A stretch of DNA of 64,000 nt from contig NZ_JAFKID010000005.1 of NCBI RefSeq assembly GCF_017306545.1, positions 198,317 to 262,316 of the forward strand, read 5' to 3'. This stretch comes from Mesorhizobium sp. GTDB taxonomy: Bacteria > Pseudomonadota > Alphaproteobacteria > Rhizobiales > Rhizobiaceae. Of the stretch, positions 35,913 to 44,251 are shown in pieces. Every line of letters starts with the position of its first letter. Positions within the stretch are counted from its first letter, which is position 1. Position numbers and translations under genes: made by a program. A model generated the notes under the pieces. That model did not search any database. It had not been told where the DNA came from and saw nothing but the letters and a program-made list of their open reading frames with translations.

Positions 35913-37654
35913 CGGCAGGCCTGCTCGAAATCCGCGACCTGTCGCTGGCGATCGGAGGCCATCCGATCCTCAAGGGCGTGGACCTGTCGATCGGACAGGG
36001 CGAGGTGATGGGGCTGGTCGGCGAATCCGGTTCCGGCAAGTCGATGACGGCCCTCACCGTCATGCGCCTGCTGCCTTTTTCCGCTCGGGCGACCGGCAGC
36101 GTGCGCTTCGACGGCATCGATCTGCTCGCCGCCACCGAGGACCAGATGTGCGCGCTGCGCGGCGACGATATCGGCATGGTTTTTCAGGAGCCGATGACGG
36201 CGCTCAATCCGGTGAAAACCATCGGTGAGCAGGTCGCCGAGGGTATTCGCCTGCACACGGGCGCCGCCCGCGCCGAGGCCGAGGAACGCGCGCGCAAAAT
36301 GCTCGACCGCGTCGGCCTGCCGGCGGAAAAGTTTCCGCTGTCGCGCTATCCGCACGAACTCTCCGGCGGCCAGCGCCAGCGCGTCGTCATTGCGATTGCC
36401 TGCGCCTTGAAGCCGAAGCTGCTGATCGCCGACGAGCCGACCACCGCGCTCGACGTGGTGCTGCAAAAGCAGATCCTCGAATTGTTGAAGGACCTCGTGC
36501 GGGAAAACCACATGGGCCTGCTGCTCATCTCGCATGACCTCGCCGTCGTCACCGAAATGGCCGACCGCATCACCATCCTGCGCCGCGGCGAGGTGATGGA
36601 GGAAGGCGAGACGGCGCGGGTGCTGTCCGAGCAGGTGCATCCCTACACACGGCAACTGGCGCAGGCGTCCATGCACGTGCCGAAGCGCCGCGCACTCTCC
36701 CCCCTCGAGGAGGAGATGGCGCCGAAGGCGACAGAGGGGGTAGCTTCAGGAGGCACCTCCAACCCAATTCCTCGCCCAGTGGAGACAACCCTCTCTATCC
36801 TGCCGGACATCTCCCCCTCAAGGGGGGAGAGAACGCCTCTCCTCGCCGTCAAATCCGTTTCCCGCCTCTATCCCGGTCGGCGCCTTTCGCTGTTCCGGCG
36901 CGATACTCCGGTGTATGCCGTAGACGATGTTTCCCTGTCTATCGCACCCGGCCACTCGGTCGCGCTGGTCGGCCGTTCGGGCTGCGGCAAGTCAACGCTC
37001 GCCCGCATGATCCTGGCACTGGACAAGCCGACGTCGGGCGAAATCCGCTTCTGTGGCCAGGCCATCACCGGCAAGGCCGAAGCCGACCTGAAATCCGCAC
37101 GGCGCGACATGCAGGTGGTGTTCCAGGACCCCTACGGCTCCTTCGATCCGCGCCAGAAGGTCGAGCGGCTGGTGACGGAGCCGCTGCACCTGCTTGAGAA
37201 AAGGCCGTCACACGCCGAGCGTCGCGAGATGGCGGCGCATGCGCTGGCCGAGGTCGGCCTGTCTGCGTCCGATCTCGACAAGTACCCGCACGAATTCTCC
37301 GGCGGCCAGCGCCAGCGCCTGTCGATCGCGCGCGCCATCATCACGCGGCCGAAACTGGTGGTGGCGGACGAGCCCGTCTCGGCCCTCGACGTGTCGATCC
37401 GCGCGCAGATCCTCGACCTGTTCGCCGACCTGAACAACCGGCTGGGTGTCGCCTACCTGTTCATCACCCACGACCTGACGGTCGCTCGCGCCATCACCGA
37501 CGAGGTGCTGGTGATGCACGAGGGCCGTATCGTCGAGCGCGGCGTGACGAAAGACGTGCTCGACCATCCGCAGTCCGACGCTGCGCAGGCGCTGGTCGAG
37601 GCCGCGCCCGATCTTCACCGGGCAATCGCAAGGAAGATGCAGGAACAGGGATAG
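35909..37654 (+). CDS. Fused double ATP-binding protein of the peptide-type ABC transporter
   Basis: A 581-residue protein with two complete ABC ATPase domains, joining the DppD-like and DppF-like subunits. Domain 1 (about residues 5-250) has Walker A GESGSGKS, signature LSGGQRQR and Walker B LLIADEP. Domain 2 (about residues 312-575) has [16 protein letters not shown] and LVVADEP. The linker between them, about residues 260-312, is encoded largely by an inserted palindromic repeat (36695-36831) that stays in frame. It powers uptake by the two permeases. Confidence 0.92.
   Translation: MTAGLLEIRDLSLAIGGHPILKGVDLSIGQGEVMGLVGESGSGKSMTALTVMRLLPFSARATGSVRFDGIDLLAATEDQMCALRGDDIGMVFQEPMTALNPVKTIGEQVAEGIRLHTGAARAEAEERARKMLDRVGLPAEKFPLSRYPHELSGGQRQRVVIAIACALKPKLLIADEPTTALDVVLQKQILELLKDLVRENHMGLLLISHDLAVVTEMADRITILRRGEVMEEGETARVLSEQVHPYTRQLAQASMHVPKRRALSPLEEEMAPKATEGVASGGTSNPIPRPVETTLSILPDISPSRGERTPLLAVKSVSRLYPGRRLSLFRRDTPVYAVDDVSLSIAPGHSVALVGRSGCGKSTLARMILALDKPTSGEIRFCGQAITGKAEADLKSARRDMQVVFQDPYGSFDPRQKVERLVTEPLHLLEKRPSHAERREMAAHALAEVGLSASDLDKYPHEFSGGQRQRLSIARAIITRPKLVVADEPVSALDVSIRAQILDLFADLNNRLGVAYLFITHDLTVARAITDEVLVMHEGRIVERGVTKDVLDHPQSDAAQALVEAAPDLHRAIARKMQEQG
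36695..36831. repeat. Palindromic repeat element inserted in frame within the ABC ATPase gene
   Basis: The left arm begins CTCTCCCCCCTCGAG and runs through a GGAGATGG and a GACAGAGGGGGTAG segment. The right arm ends CTCAAGGGGGGAGAG and is an imperfect inverted copy of the left one, including the same internal segments in reverse. The whole of 137 bases looks like one of the mobile palindromic elements dispersed in Rhizobiales. It encodes a low-complexity linker ([15 protein letters not shown] and beyond) without a stop. Confidence 0.8.
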
Positions 37655-37672
37655 TGCGTCCTTCGAGGCCCG

Positions 37673-38098
37673 CTACTCCCTGACCAGATCCACCGGGCTG
37701 ATGCCGAGCAGGTCGAGCGTGCGCCGCAGGAGCCTGACTTCGCTCTCCGCCAGATGCTCGTCAGCCTTGGCGATCTCGGCCATGTGGCGGGCAAGCAGCC
37801 GGCGCCGCTCCACGCCGAGGTCGCGGAACATGGCGATCGCCTGAGAACCGCTCGTCTCGTAGCCAAAATCGTTGAGATATTCGATGACGCCGTCGATGCT
37901 GGTCTCGGCGATGCCGAAGGACTCGCGGCAGATGCGGCGGAACGCCTGCATCTCGCTGTCGGCGACCTCGCCATCGGCCAGGATCATGCGAAACAGGAGC
38001 AGCAGTTCGGCCGAAAGCACCGGGTCGTCGGCCACCTTGCGCACGCCGGTGTCGCCGTCGAACAGCGCAAGGAACTGATCCAGAAGGGCAACCACCAT
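37673..38098 (-). CDS. TerB-like (tellurite resistance TerB family) cytoplasmic protein
   Basis: A 141-residue all-helical acidic protein. The repeated metal-site-like pattern LLLFRMILADGEVADSEMQAFRRI and HMAEIAKADEHLAESEVRLLRRTLDLLGIS is the TerB/DUF533-type fold. These proteins occur in stress and membrane-linked systems, and no terC, terD or other ter gene is near, so tellurite resistance should not be assumed. It is convergent with the ABC ATPase and divergent from the exporter. Confidence 0.8.
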   Translation of the reverse strand: MVVALLDQFLALFDGDTGVRKVADDPVLSAELLLLFRMILADGEVADSEMQAFRRICRESFGIAETSIDGVIEYLNDFGYETSGSQAIAMFRDLGVERRRLLARHMAEIAKADEHLAESEVRLLRRTLDLLGISPVDLVRE

Positions 38099-38208
38099 TG
38101 CCTTTCCCTCCTTGGGAACGGCTCACGTTAGCGCGGAATCGGCCTTGCGCAAACGGTTCGGCTATGGTCGAACGGCCGAACTCGTCCCTCCGGCTTTCGC
38201 CGCTTTCC

Positions 38209-38994
38209 ATGTTCGATCTCGCCGCCCAGACAGTCGCCATGCTCGCCGTCGCCGCCTTCGCGGCAGGCTTTGTCGATTCCATCGCCGGCGGCGGCGGGCT
38301 GATCACCGTTCCGGCCCTGCTGATCGCCGGCCTGCCGCCGGTCGATTCGCTCGGCACCAACAAGCTGCAAGGCCTGTTCGGCGCCGGATCGGCGACGCTC
38401 GCCTATGCCGCCAAGGGCCAGGTTGATCCGAAAAAGCAGTTTCCCTCGGCGCTGATGGCCTTCGCCGGCAGTGCCTGCGGCGCGCTGGCCGCGACCGTGG
38501 TGCCCGCATCCGTCCTGAGCGCAGCGCTGCCTGTCGTGCTGGTGGCCATCGCGCTCTATTTCGCGCTAAAACCCAACATGAACGACGTCGACCGCGCCGA
38601 GCGGATAAGCCCCTTCCTGTTCGGGGTTACGCTGGCGCCGCTGGTCGGCTTTTACGACGGCCTGTTCGGCCCCGGCGCCGGCTCCTTCTATATGCTCGCC
38701 TTCGTGGCGCTTGCCGGCTACGGCGTGCTGAAAGCCACCGCCCACACCAAGCTCCTGAATTTCGCATCCAATCTCGGTGGCTTCGCGGTGTTCGCCGTCG
38801 TCGGCGTCATCCACTGGAAAATCGGCCTGATGATGGGCGTGTGCCAGTTCCTCGGCGCCCGCGTCGGCGCGCATCTGGCGGTACGTATCGGCGCCCGCCT
38901 CATCAAGCCTCTGCTGGTACTGGTGTGTCTGGCACTGGCCGTCAAGCTCTTGTCCGACCCGACGAACCCGCTGCGCGTGATGCTGGGTTTCTGA
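38209..38994 (+). CDS. TauE/SafE-family (sulfite/anion) exporter
   Basis: A 261-residue inner-membrane protein with about eight helices in two repeats. It has the family segments FVDSIAGGGGLITVPALL and GTNKLQGLFGAGSATLAY in the first half and FYDGLFGPGAGSFY and TAHTKLLNFASNLGG in the second. Members export sulfite, sulfoacetate or other organic anions. In-frame ATGs at 38098 and 38164 exist; 38209 fits the first helix best, but the start is not firm. Placement near SoeABC makes sulfite a reasonable guess. Confidence 0.85.
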   Translation: MFDLAAQTVAMLAVAAFAAGFVDSIAGGGGLITVPALLIAGLPPVDSLGTNKLQGLFGAGSATLAYAAKGQVDPKKQFPSALMAFAGSACGALAATVVPASVLSAALPVVLVAIALYFALKPNMNDVDRAERISPFLFGVTLAPLVGFYDGLFGPGAGSFYMLAFVALAGYGVLKATAHTKLLNFASNLGGFAVFAVVGVIHWKIGLMMGVCQFLGARVGAHLAVRIGARLIKPLLVLVCLALAVKLLSDPTNPLRVMLGF

Positions 38995-38997
38995 CGC

Positions 38998-40467
38998 TCA
39001 GCGGGCCAGCGCAAACAGCGCATCGCAATCGAGATGCCGCTCCAGATCCTGCGCGATCTCATCCAGTGCGGCCTCCACGGCGGCACGATAGTCGCCGCCG
39101 GCGCCGCCGACGCCCAGGCTGGCAAGAAACCGCGCGCGAAACGCATCGGCACCGAACAGGCCGTGCAGATAGGTGCCGAACACCCTGCCGTCGGCAGAGA
39201 GGGCGCCATCGGGAACGCCGTCGATAGTGACGGCCGGCCGCGCGCAATCCGGCCCGGTGGTGCGGCCCGTATGGATTTCATAGCCCGATAGCGGCGTACC
39301 GTAGACGGCAGAACGGGCCTCGACATTGCGCACCGTCTTTTGAGGCTCCATCACCGTCTCGACGTCGAGCAGGCCGAGCCCCTGTGCCTCGCGCACGCTG
39401 CCTTCGATGCCGTCCGGATCGCGCACGGTCCTGCCTAGCATCTGGAGGCCGCCGCAGATACCGACGACGGCGCCGCCGCGCGCGCGGTGCGCTTCAAGAT
39501 CGCGATCCCAGCCGTATTCGCGGAACGCCAGCAGGTCGCCGATGGTCGATTTCGAGCCGGGGATGATGACCAGCCCGGCATCGGCCGGCAGCCGCCTGCC
39601 CGGCGGCACGAACACCACTTCGACAGCCGGTTCCGCCTTCAGCGGGTCCAGGTCGTCGAAGTTGGCGATACGCGGTAGCATCGGCACCGCGACCTTGAAC
39701 GCACGGCGCTCGCCATCGGCCAGCCGCTCCAGCGTCACCGCATCCTCCGCCGGCAGCTTCGCCATCGCCTTCAGCCACGGCACGACGCCGAACGAACGCC
39801 AACCGGTGAAGCGCGTGATCGCCGCCAATCCGTCGTCGAAGAGGGAAACGTCGCCGCGGAACTTGTTGATGACATAACCGCAGATCATCGCGCGATCTTC
39901 CGGCGGCAGGATGGCATGGGTGCCGACGATGGACGCGATCACGCCGCCCCGATCGATGTCGCCGACCAGCACCACCGGCACGTTGGCGCGCGTGGCGAAG
40001 CCCATATTGGCGATGTCGTTGGCGCGCAGGTTGATCTCGGCCGGCGAACCGGCCCCCTCGACGACGACGAGATCCGCCCCCTCGCCCACCTTCGCCCAGG
40101 AATCCATCACGGCAGCCACCAGGCTCTGCTTGAGCGCCTGGTAGTCTCGTGCCCGCGCCTCGCCGAAAACCTTGCCTTGCACGATGACCTGGGCGCCAAT
40201 GTCCGTCTGCGGCTTCAGCAGCACCGGATTCATGTGGACGGTGGCCGGCACGCCGCACGCCAGCGCCTGCACCCATTGGCCGCGGCCGATCTCGCCGCCG
40301 CCCGCTTCGCCGGCAAGGTCCGCCACGGCGGCGTTGTTCGACATGTTCTGCGGCTTGAACGGCCGCACTTTCAGTCCGCGCCGGTGCGCCGCCCGGCACA
40401 GGCCTGCCACCAGCACCGTCTTGCCGACATCCGAACCGGTGCCTTGCAGCATGATCGCGCGCGCCAT
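38998..40467 (-). CDS. cobQ: Cobyric acid synthase (CobQ)
   Basis: CobQ amidates four side chains of adenosyl-cobyrinate diamide with glutamine and ATP in cobalamin synthesis. The 489-residue protein has a dethiobiotin-synthetase-like ATPase domain ([13 protein letters not shown]-loop, [14 protein letters not shown]) and a class I glutamine amidotransferase-like domain with Cys in [11 protein letters not shown] and His in TYLHGLFG. The start is three bases from the stop of the upstream cupin gene, so the two are probably in one operon. No other cob genes are nearby. Confidence 0.95.
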   Translation of the reverse strand: MARAIMLQGTGSDVGKTVLVAGLCRAAHRRGLKVRPFKPQNMSNNAAVADLAGEAGGGEIGRGQWVQALACGVPATVHMNPVLLKPQTDIGAQVIVQGKVFGEARARDYQALKQSLVAAVMDSWAKVGEGADLVVVEGAGSPAEINLRANDIANMGFATRANVPVVLVGDIDRGGVIASIVGTHAILPPEDRAMICGYVINKFRGDVSLFDDGLAAITRFTGWRSFGVVPWLKAMAKLPAEDAVTLERLADGERRAFKVAVPMLPRIANFDDLDPLKAEPAVEVVFVPPGRRLPADAGLVIIPGSKSTIGDLLAFREYGWDRDLEAHRARGGAVVGICGGLQMLGRTVRDPDGIEGSVREAQGLGLLDVETVMEPQKTVRNVEARSAVYGTPLSGYEIHTGRTTGPDCARPAVTIDGVPDGALSADGRVFGTYLHGLFGADAFRARFLASLGVGGAGGDYRAAVEAALDEIAQDLERHLDCDALFALAR

Positions 40468-40470
40468 GGC

Positions 40471-41070
40471 TCAGTTCCCGTCCCGTGCCGCGATGACCGA
40501 TTTCTGGTCCAGCGGCCCGCCACGCCAAAGGTAGGCCGCAAGCAGCGGATCGTCGCCGGTACGCATGGCATGGCTGACATTCGATAGATGGTGCACGACC
40601 TCTCCGGCCGCGCGAGGCCGGAACGGTTCATTCCCCATCCGCCATTCGGTGCCGCCCGTCAGCGGAATATAGATTTCTTCCGCGACATGATGATGGTCCG
40701 GATAGACGCCGTGCGGCCCGAGCAGCAATACACCCGCCGCAATCTCATCATGAACGAAGTGGCCGCGCGTGCCGAACACTTCGAGCCAGCCGTAATTGTC
40801 AATGAAGCCTTGTCCGAAATCCTTAGCCGTATAGGTCTGCCCCCAACGGAAGCCGCCGCGATTGCCGGCAAGCAGTTCGACCAGCGGCCGCGCGGCGGGC
40901 ATGGCGGCCAGCCGGTCGAGATGGCGGAGCGCGGAAAGCGCGTTCGGCGTCAGCGGCCGCTCCGGCATTTCCCAGTCGATGCGGTCGACGGCGTCGTGCA
41001 CCAGCGCATTGTCGACTCCGTTCCAGAAGGCTCTGAACGTCGCCAGCAGTTCATCAAAAATTGTCGGCAC
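40471..41070 (-). CDS. Cupin protein of the DMSP lyase family (DddQ/DddL-like)
   Basis: A 199-residue cytoplasmic protein with a C-terminal single-domain cupin. The likely metal site is in YPDHHHVAEEIYIPLTGG (His126-128, Glu132, Tyr134) and His167 in SNVSHAMRTG. This pattern, including the EEIY-x-PL-x-G core, is that of dimethylsulfoniopropionate lyases DddQ and relatives, which split DMSP into acrylate and dimethyl sulfide. Members are also found in non-DMSP organisms with unknown substrates, so activity is not certain. It probably shares an operon with cobQ and is divergent from an acyl-CoA dehydrogenase. Confidence 0.75.
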   Translation of the reverse strand: MPTIFDELLATFRAFWNGVDNALVHDAVDRIDWEMPERPLTPNALSALRHLDRLAAMPAARPLVELLAGNRGGFRWGQTYTAKDFGQGFIDNYGWLEVFGTRGHFVHDEIAAGVLLLGPHGVYPDHHHVAEEIYIPLTGGTEWRMGNEPFRPRAAGEVVHHLSNVSHAMRTGDDPLLAAYLWRGGPLDQKSVIAARDGN

Positions 41071-41211
41071 GATCAGTCCTGCACACGAATTTCCGCACAG
41101 CCGCTGCGCATAAAGCGTAGGTTGCGCGACCGCATCATTGGTCTAGATTGACCCCAGCGCATAGCCGAAAAAGCCGGGCCAGACCAGCGGCCCGCAGGCC
41201 GGGAGGATGCC

Positions 41212-42390
41212 ATGGACAGCGCCGTTCAAGCCGCAGGCGGACAGTTCGAACTCAACGAGGACCAGCGCGCCATCCAGGAAATGGCCGAGGCGTTCGCCGC
41301 CGAGCGCGTCGCGCCCAACGCACTCGACTGGGACCGCGACCGGCACTTCCCTGCCGACGTGATCCGCGAAACCGGCCCGCTGGGGCTCGGCGGCATCTAT
41401 GTGCGCGACGACGTCGGCGGTTCCGCGCTCGGCCGGTTGGATGCCGTGCTGATCTTCGAGGCGCTGTCGCGCGCCTGCCCGGCCTTTTCCTCCTTCATCT
41501 CGATCCACAATATGGCGGCCTCGATGATCGACCGCTTCGGCTCCGACGAGCAGCGCCAGCGCATCCTGCCGAAGCTGACCTCGATGGAGTGGCTGGCGAG
41601 CTACTGCCTGACCGAGCCGGGTTCCGGCTCCGACGCAGCGGCCCTCAAGACCAAGGCCGAGCGCAGCGGCGGCAACGGTTCGGACTATGTGCTGAACGGC
41701 GCCAAGCAGTTCATTTCCGGCGCCGGCGATTCGGACGTCTATGTCGTCATGGCGCGCACCGGGGCCGACGGCCCGAAGGGTATCTCGACCTTCGTAGTGC
41801 CGAAGGACGCGCCGGGCCTCTCCTTCGGCGCCAACGAGAAGAAGATGGGCTGGCACATGCAGTCCACACGGCAGGTGATCTTCGAGGACTGCAAGGTGCC
41901 TGCCGAGAACCTGCTTTCCAACGAAGGCGCCGGTTTCGGCATCGCCATGGCGGGCCTCGACGGCGGCCGGCTAAACATCGCGGCCTGCTCGCTGGGCGGC
42001 GCGCAATCGGCGCTCGACAAGGCGCTGGCCTATGCCTCCGAGCGCAAAGCCTTCGGCAAGACGATCGACCAGTTCCAGGCGCTGCAATTCAAACTGGCCG
42101 ACATGGAAACCGAATTGCAGGCCTCGCGCATCTTCCTCTATGCCGCCGCCTCGAAGCTGGACGCCAAGGCGCACGACGCTTCAAAGTGGTCGGCCATGGC
42201 CAAGCGCTTCGTCACCGACACGGGCTTCAAGATCGCCAACGACGCGCTGCAACTGTTCGGCGGCTACGGCTACCTGCACGACTACGGCGTCGAGAAACTG
42301 GTGCGCGACCTGCGCGTCCACCAGATCCTCGAAGGCACCAACGAGATCATGCGGGTGATCGTCGCGAGGCATATGATTGGAAGGCAATAA
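41212..42390 (+). CDS. Acyl-CoA dehydrogenase, probable isobutyryl-CoA dehydrogenase type
   Basis: A 392-residue flavoprotein with the three acyl-CoA dehydrogenase domains. The signatures are YCLTEPGSGSDAAAL, AFGKTIDQFQALQFKLADM and the C-terminal HQILEGTNEIMRVIVAR, which carries the catalytic glutamate. Its neighbour mmsB belongs to valine breakdown, so the substrate is probably isobutyryl-CoA, giving methacrylyl-CoA. The stop overlaps a long inverted repeat that separates it from mmsB. Confidence 0.88.
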   Translation: MDSAVQAAGGQFELNEDQRAIQEMAEAFAAERVAPNALDWDRDRHFPADVIRETGPLGLGGIYVRDDVGGSALGRLDAVLIFEALSRACPAFSSFISIHNMAASMIDRFGSDEQRQRILPKLTSMEWLASYCLTEPGSGSDAAALKTKAERSGGNGSDYVLNGAKQFISGAGDSDVYVVMARTGADGPKGISTFVVPKDAPGLSFGANEKKMGWHMQSTRQVIFEDCKVPAENLLSNEGAGFGIAMAGLDGGRLNIAACSLGGAQSALDKALAYASERKAFGKTIDQFQALQFKLADMETELQASRIFLYAAASKLDAKAHDASKWSAMAKRFVTDTGFKIANDALQLFGGYGYLHDYGVEKLVRDLRVHQILEGTNEIMRVIVARHMIGRQ

Positions 42391-42467
42391 GGGAATACGG
42401 GATTAGGGGAATAAGGCGACTTGTTCCACAATCCACTCTCCTATTCCCTTACTCCCCTATTCCCTCA
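42388..42467. repeat. Long imperfect inverted repeat between acyl-CoA dehydrogenase and mmsB
   Basis: The left arm (42388-42416, TAAGGGAATACGGGATTAGG...) and the right arm (42440-42467) pair in most of 28 positions around a 23-base loop. The unit GGGAATA recurs four or more times. Such AT-richer GGGAATA arrays are out of character with the GC-rich genes around them and look like a dispersed intergenic element. In mRNA it forms a stable stem-loop 24 bases before the mmsB start. Confidence 0.75.
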
Positions 42468-42491
42468 TTCCCATCTGAGGAGGAACTCACC

Positions 42492-43385
42492 ATGACCACC
42501 ACCATCGCCTTCATCGGCCTCGGCAATATGGGCAACCCGATGGCTGCCAATCTCGTCAAGGCGGGGCATACGGTGCTCGGCTTCGATCTGGTGCCGGAGA
42601 ACCTGACGGTGGCGAAGGAGCACGGCGTCACCGTCATGGCGAATGCGGCCGCCGCCGTGAAGGATGCCGACGTCGTCATCACCATGCTGCCCGCCGGCAA
42701 GCATGTCCTTGCGGTCTATGACGACATCGCACCGAAAGCCAAGGCCGAGGCGCTGTTCATCGATTCCTCCACCATCGACGTCGACTCGGCGCGCAAGGCG
42801 CATGCCATCGCCCAGAAGCACGGCCATGCCTCGGTCGACGCACCTGTCTCCGGCGGCACCGGCGGCGCTTCGGCCGGCACGCTGACCTTCATGGCCGGCG
42901 GCGAGGACAAGGCTTTTGCCCGCGCCGAACCGATACTGAAGCCGATGGCCGGCCGCATCGTCCATTGCGGCGGCGACGGCGCCGGCCAGGCCGCCAAGAT
43001 CTGCAACAACATGCTGCTCGGCATTTCCATGATCGGCGTGGCGGAAGCCTTCGTGCTGGCCGAAAAGCTCGGCCTCTCGCATCAGGCGTTGTTCGACGTG
43101 GCGTCAACCTCGTCCGGCCAATGCTGGTCGCTCACCACCTATTGCCCCGTCCCCGGCCCTGTTCCGGCTTCGCCTGCCAACAAGGACTACAAGCCGGGCT
43201 TCGCGGCTGCGCTGATGCTGAAAGACCTGAAACTGTCGCAGGAGGCCGCCCAGGCGTCAGGGGCCGTCACGCCGCTGGGGGCCGAAGCCGCCCAACTCTA
43301 CGCGCTGTTCAACGCGCAGGGCGGCGCCGGCACCGACTTTTCCGGTATTATAAACTTTTTGCGCGGAAACGTGCCCGCCAAATAA
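42492..43385 (+). CDS. mmsB: 3-Hydroxyisobutyrate dehydrogenase
   Basis: A 297-residue NAD-dependent beta-hydroxyacid dehydrogenase. Nucleotide-binding FIGLGNMGNPMAANL is at residues 7-21, the substrate motif DAPVSGGTGGASAGTL follows, and the catalytic lysine is in GAGQAAKICNNM. The length and the late segment (KDYKPGFAAALMLKDLKLS) match MmsB, which oxidises 3-hydroxyisobutyrate to methylmalonate semialdehyde in valine degradation. A strong GAGGAGG ribosome binding site lies upstream. The dehydrogenase MmsA is not in the window. Confidence 0.92.
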   Translation: MTTTIAFIGLGNMGNPMAANLVKAGHTVLGFDLVPENLTVAKEHGVTVMANAAAAVKDADVVITMLPAGKHVLAVYDDIAPKAKAEALFIDSSTIDVDSARKAHAIAQKHGHASVDAPVSGGTGGASAGTLTFMAGGEDKAFARAEPILKPMAGRIVHCGGDGAGQAAKICNNMLLGISMIGVAEAFVLAEKLGLSHQALFDVASTSSGQCWSLTTYCPVPGPVPASPANKDYKPGFAAALMLKDLKLSQEAAQASGAVTPLGAEAAQLYALFNAQGGAGTDFSGIINFLRGNVPAK

Positions 43386-43401
43386 GACAGGGCGTTCGCG
43401 C

Positions 43402-43506
43402 TTACGCCCCCAAGCACGATTTCAGCGACGACGCCACCCAGGCAATCGCGAGGACAACGACCACTTTTCGCCAATGAAGGGCGAGAAGGAAAATAAATGC
43501 GTCCAT
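43402..43506 (-). CDS. Possible small membrane protein, 34 residues
   Basis: A short frame from ATG to TAA encodes one hydrophobic helix with a basic turn (FIFLLALHWRKVVVVLAIAW). The composition suits a one-pass small membrane protein. The ribosome binding site is weak (GAGAG 10 bases upstream) and no family is recognised, so it may be chance. Confidence 0.25.
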   Translation of the reverse strand: MDAFIFLLALHWRKVVVVLAIAWVASSLKSCLGA

Positions 43507-43563
43507 GTCACGACTCTCTCGGATTCACCTCGCTCGGCAAGAATCGCAATCGTCGTTTCTCCA

Positions 43564-43580
43564 CCTTACGTATGGTAAGG
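43564..43580. promoter_or_regulatory. Inverted repeat CCTTAC-N5-GTAAGG
   Basis: A perfect six-base-pair inverted repeat lies in the long intergenic region, about 60 bases upstream of the start of the candidate small membrane frame. It resembles a dimeric regulator site. The binding factor is unknown. Confidence 0.35.
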
Positions 43581-43793
43581 CCGCGTTCCAACAGAGATTT
43601 TGCCATTCCGGCCGTCCAAATTCCGCAAATTTAGGTTTGCTTAAGCTCTCGCTAACCACGCGGTAACGATGTGCCTGTAGAACGGTTTGCGAGGCGGACA
43701 TCACGCACCGCCCGCGCTCCGGATCAGGTCTCGCGTACCGGAGCCGATGCCTTCGCAGCGTTTGTAAGCGTCGGCCATGCGTATCTGGCAAAG

Positions 43794-43819
43794 CCGCGTT
43801 CCTCAGGAGCGCGGTTTTT
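43794..43819 (+). terminator. Terminator-like hairpin with T run between convergent transcripts
   Basis: CCGCG (43794-43798) pairs with CGCGG (43810-43814), followed by TTTTT on the plus strand; inside it CCT and AGG can pair too. It stands five bases from the 3' end of the convergent minus-strand gene, which could also use it. It could end mmsB transcription or a plus-strand small RNA. Confidence 0.55.
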
Positions 43820-43823
43820 GCGT

Positions 43824-44177
43824 TCAGGCCGAACTTTTCGCCGAAAGCCGCCGGTAATTCGCCCGCACGCGCCGGCTTGCCGGGCGCAGCGCCGCCCCGA
43901 GCGAGCGCTGGAACGCCACGCCGTTCCAGATCGACGGCACCCGTCCGGATAAAAATTCCGGCCAGAAACCTGCCATCGACATCGCCATCGAAATCTGTGC
44001 GGCCGCAAGACCTTCCGCCGCGGCGGCGGCCTTTTCCGTCACCGCCCGGAACGATTCGCGCGGCCAATGATCGGGGTGGCTTGCCTCGCCCAACATCGCC
44101 GGCAGCCGCAGCCAGATCACCATCGGCGCCAGCAGGAAATCGCCGCCGGCAAGGCCGGCGCTCGTCCACTTGTTCAT
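43824..44177 (-). CDS. Conserved hypothetical protein, 117 residues, phasin-like in composition
   Basis: A small alanine-rich protein without a clear signal peptide. It contains GDFLLAPMVIWLRLPAM near the N-terminus, an amphipathic alanine-rich helix (AVTEKAAAAAEGLAAAQIS) and a basic tail. The helical alanine-rich pattern resembles phasins and similar granule-associated proteins, but I do not recognise it with confidence. It begins about 75 bases after the aminotransferase stop on the same strand and may be co-transcribed with it. The ATG at 44177 follows GGTGGAAAC. Confidence 0.55.
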   Translation of the reverse strand: MNKWTSAGLAGGDFLLAPMVIWLRLPAMLGEASHPDHWPRESFRAVTEKAAAAAEGLAAAQISMAMSMAGFWPEFLSGRVPSIWNGVAFQRSLGAALRPASRRVRANYRRLSAKSSA

Positions 44178-44251
44178 GATCGTTTCCACCTCTCCGTGGT
44201 CTGCAAGAACATGCGACCGGGCGGATCGTTCCGCCCGGTCGCACTCGCCGT

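Larger units (their letters stand above)
43386..43823. other. 438-base intergenic region
   Basis: This is the longest gap without a firm gene. It holds a candidate 34-residue hydrophobic reading frame (43402-43506, minus), an operator-like palindrome (43564-43580), an AT-rich stretch near 43600-43670 and a terminator-like hairpin ending in five T on the plus strand (43794-43819). A small RNA transcribed on the plus strand and ending at that hairpin is possible. No tRNA fold was found. Confidence 0.6.

Noticed and set aside
37673-38098. Tellurite resistance system
   Set aside because: Only a TerB-like protein is present; no terC, terD or related gene is nearby.
41071-41211. Cobalamin riboswitch upstream of the cupin-cobQ pair
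   Set aside because: The conserved B12-box and core sequences were looked for on the minus strand and not seen.
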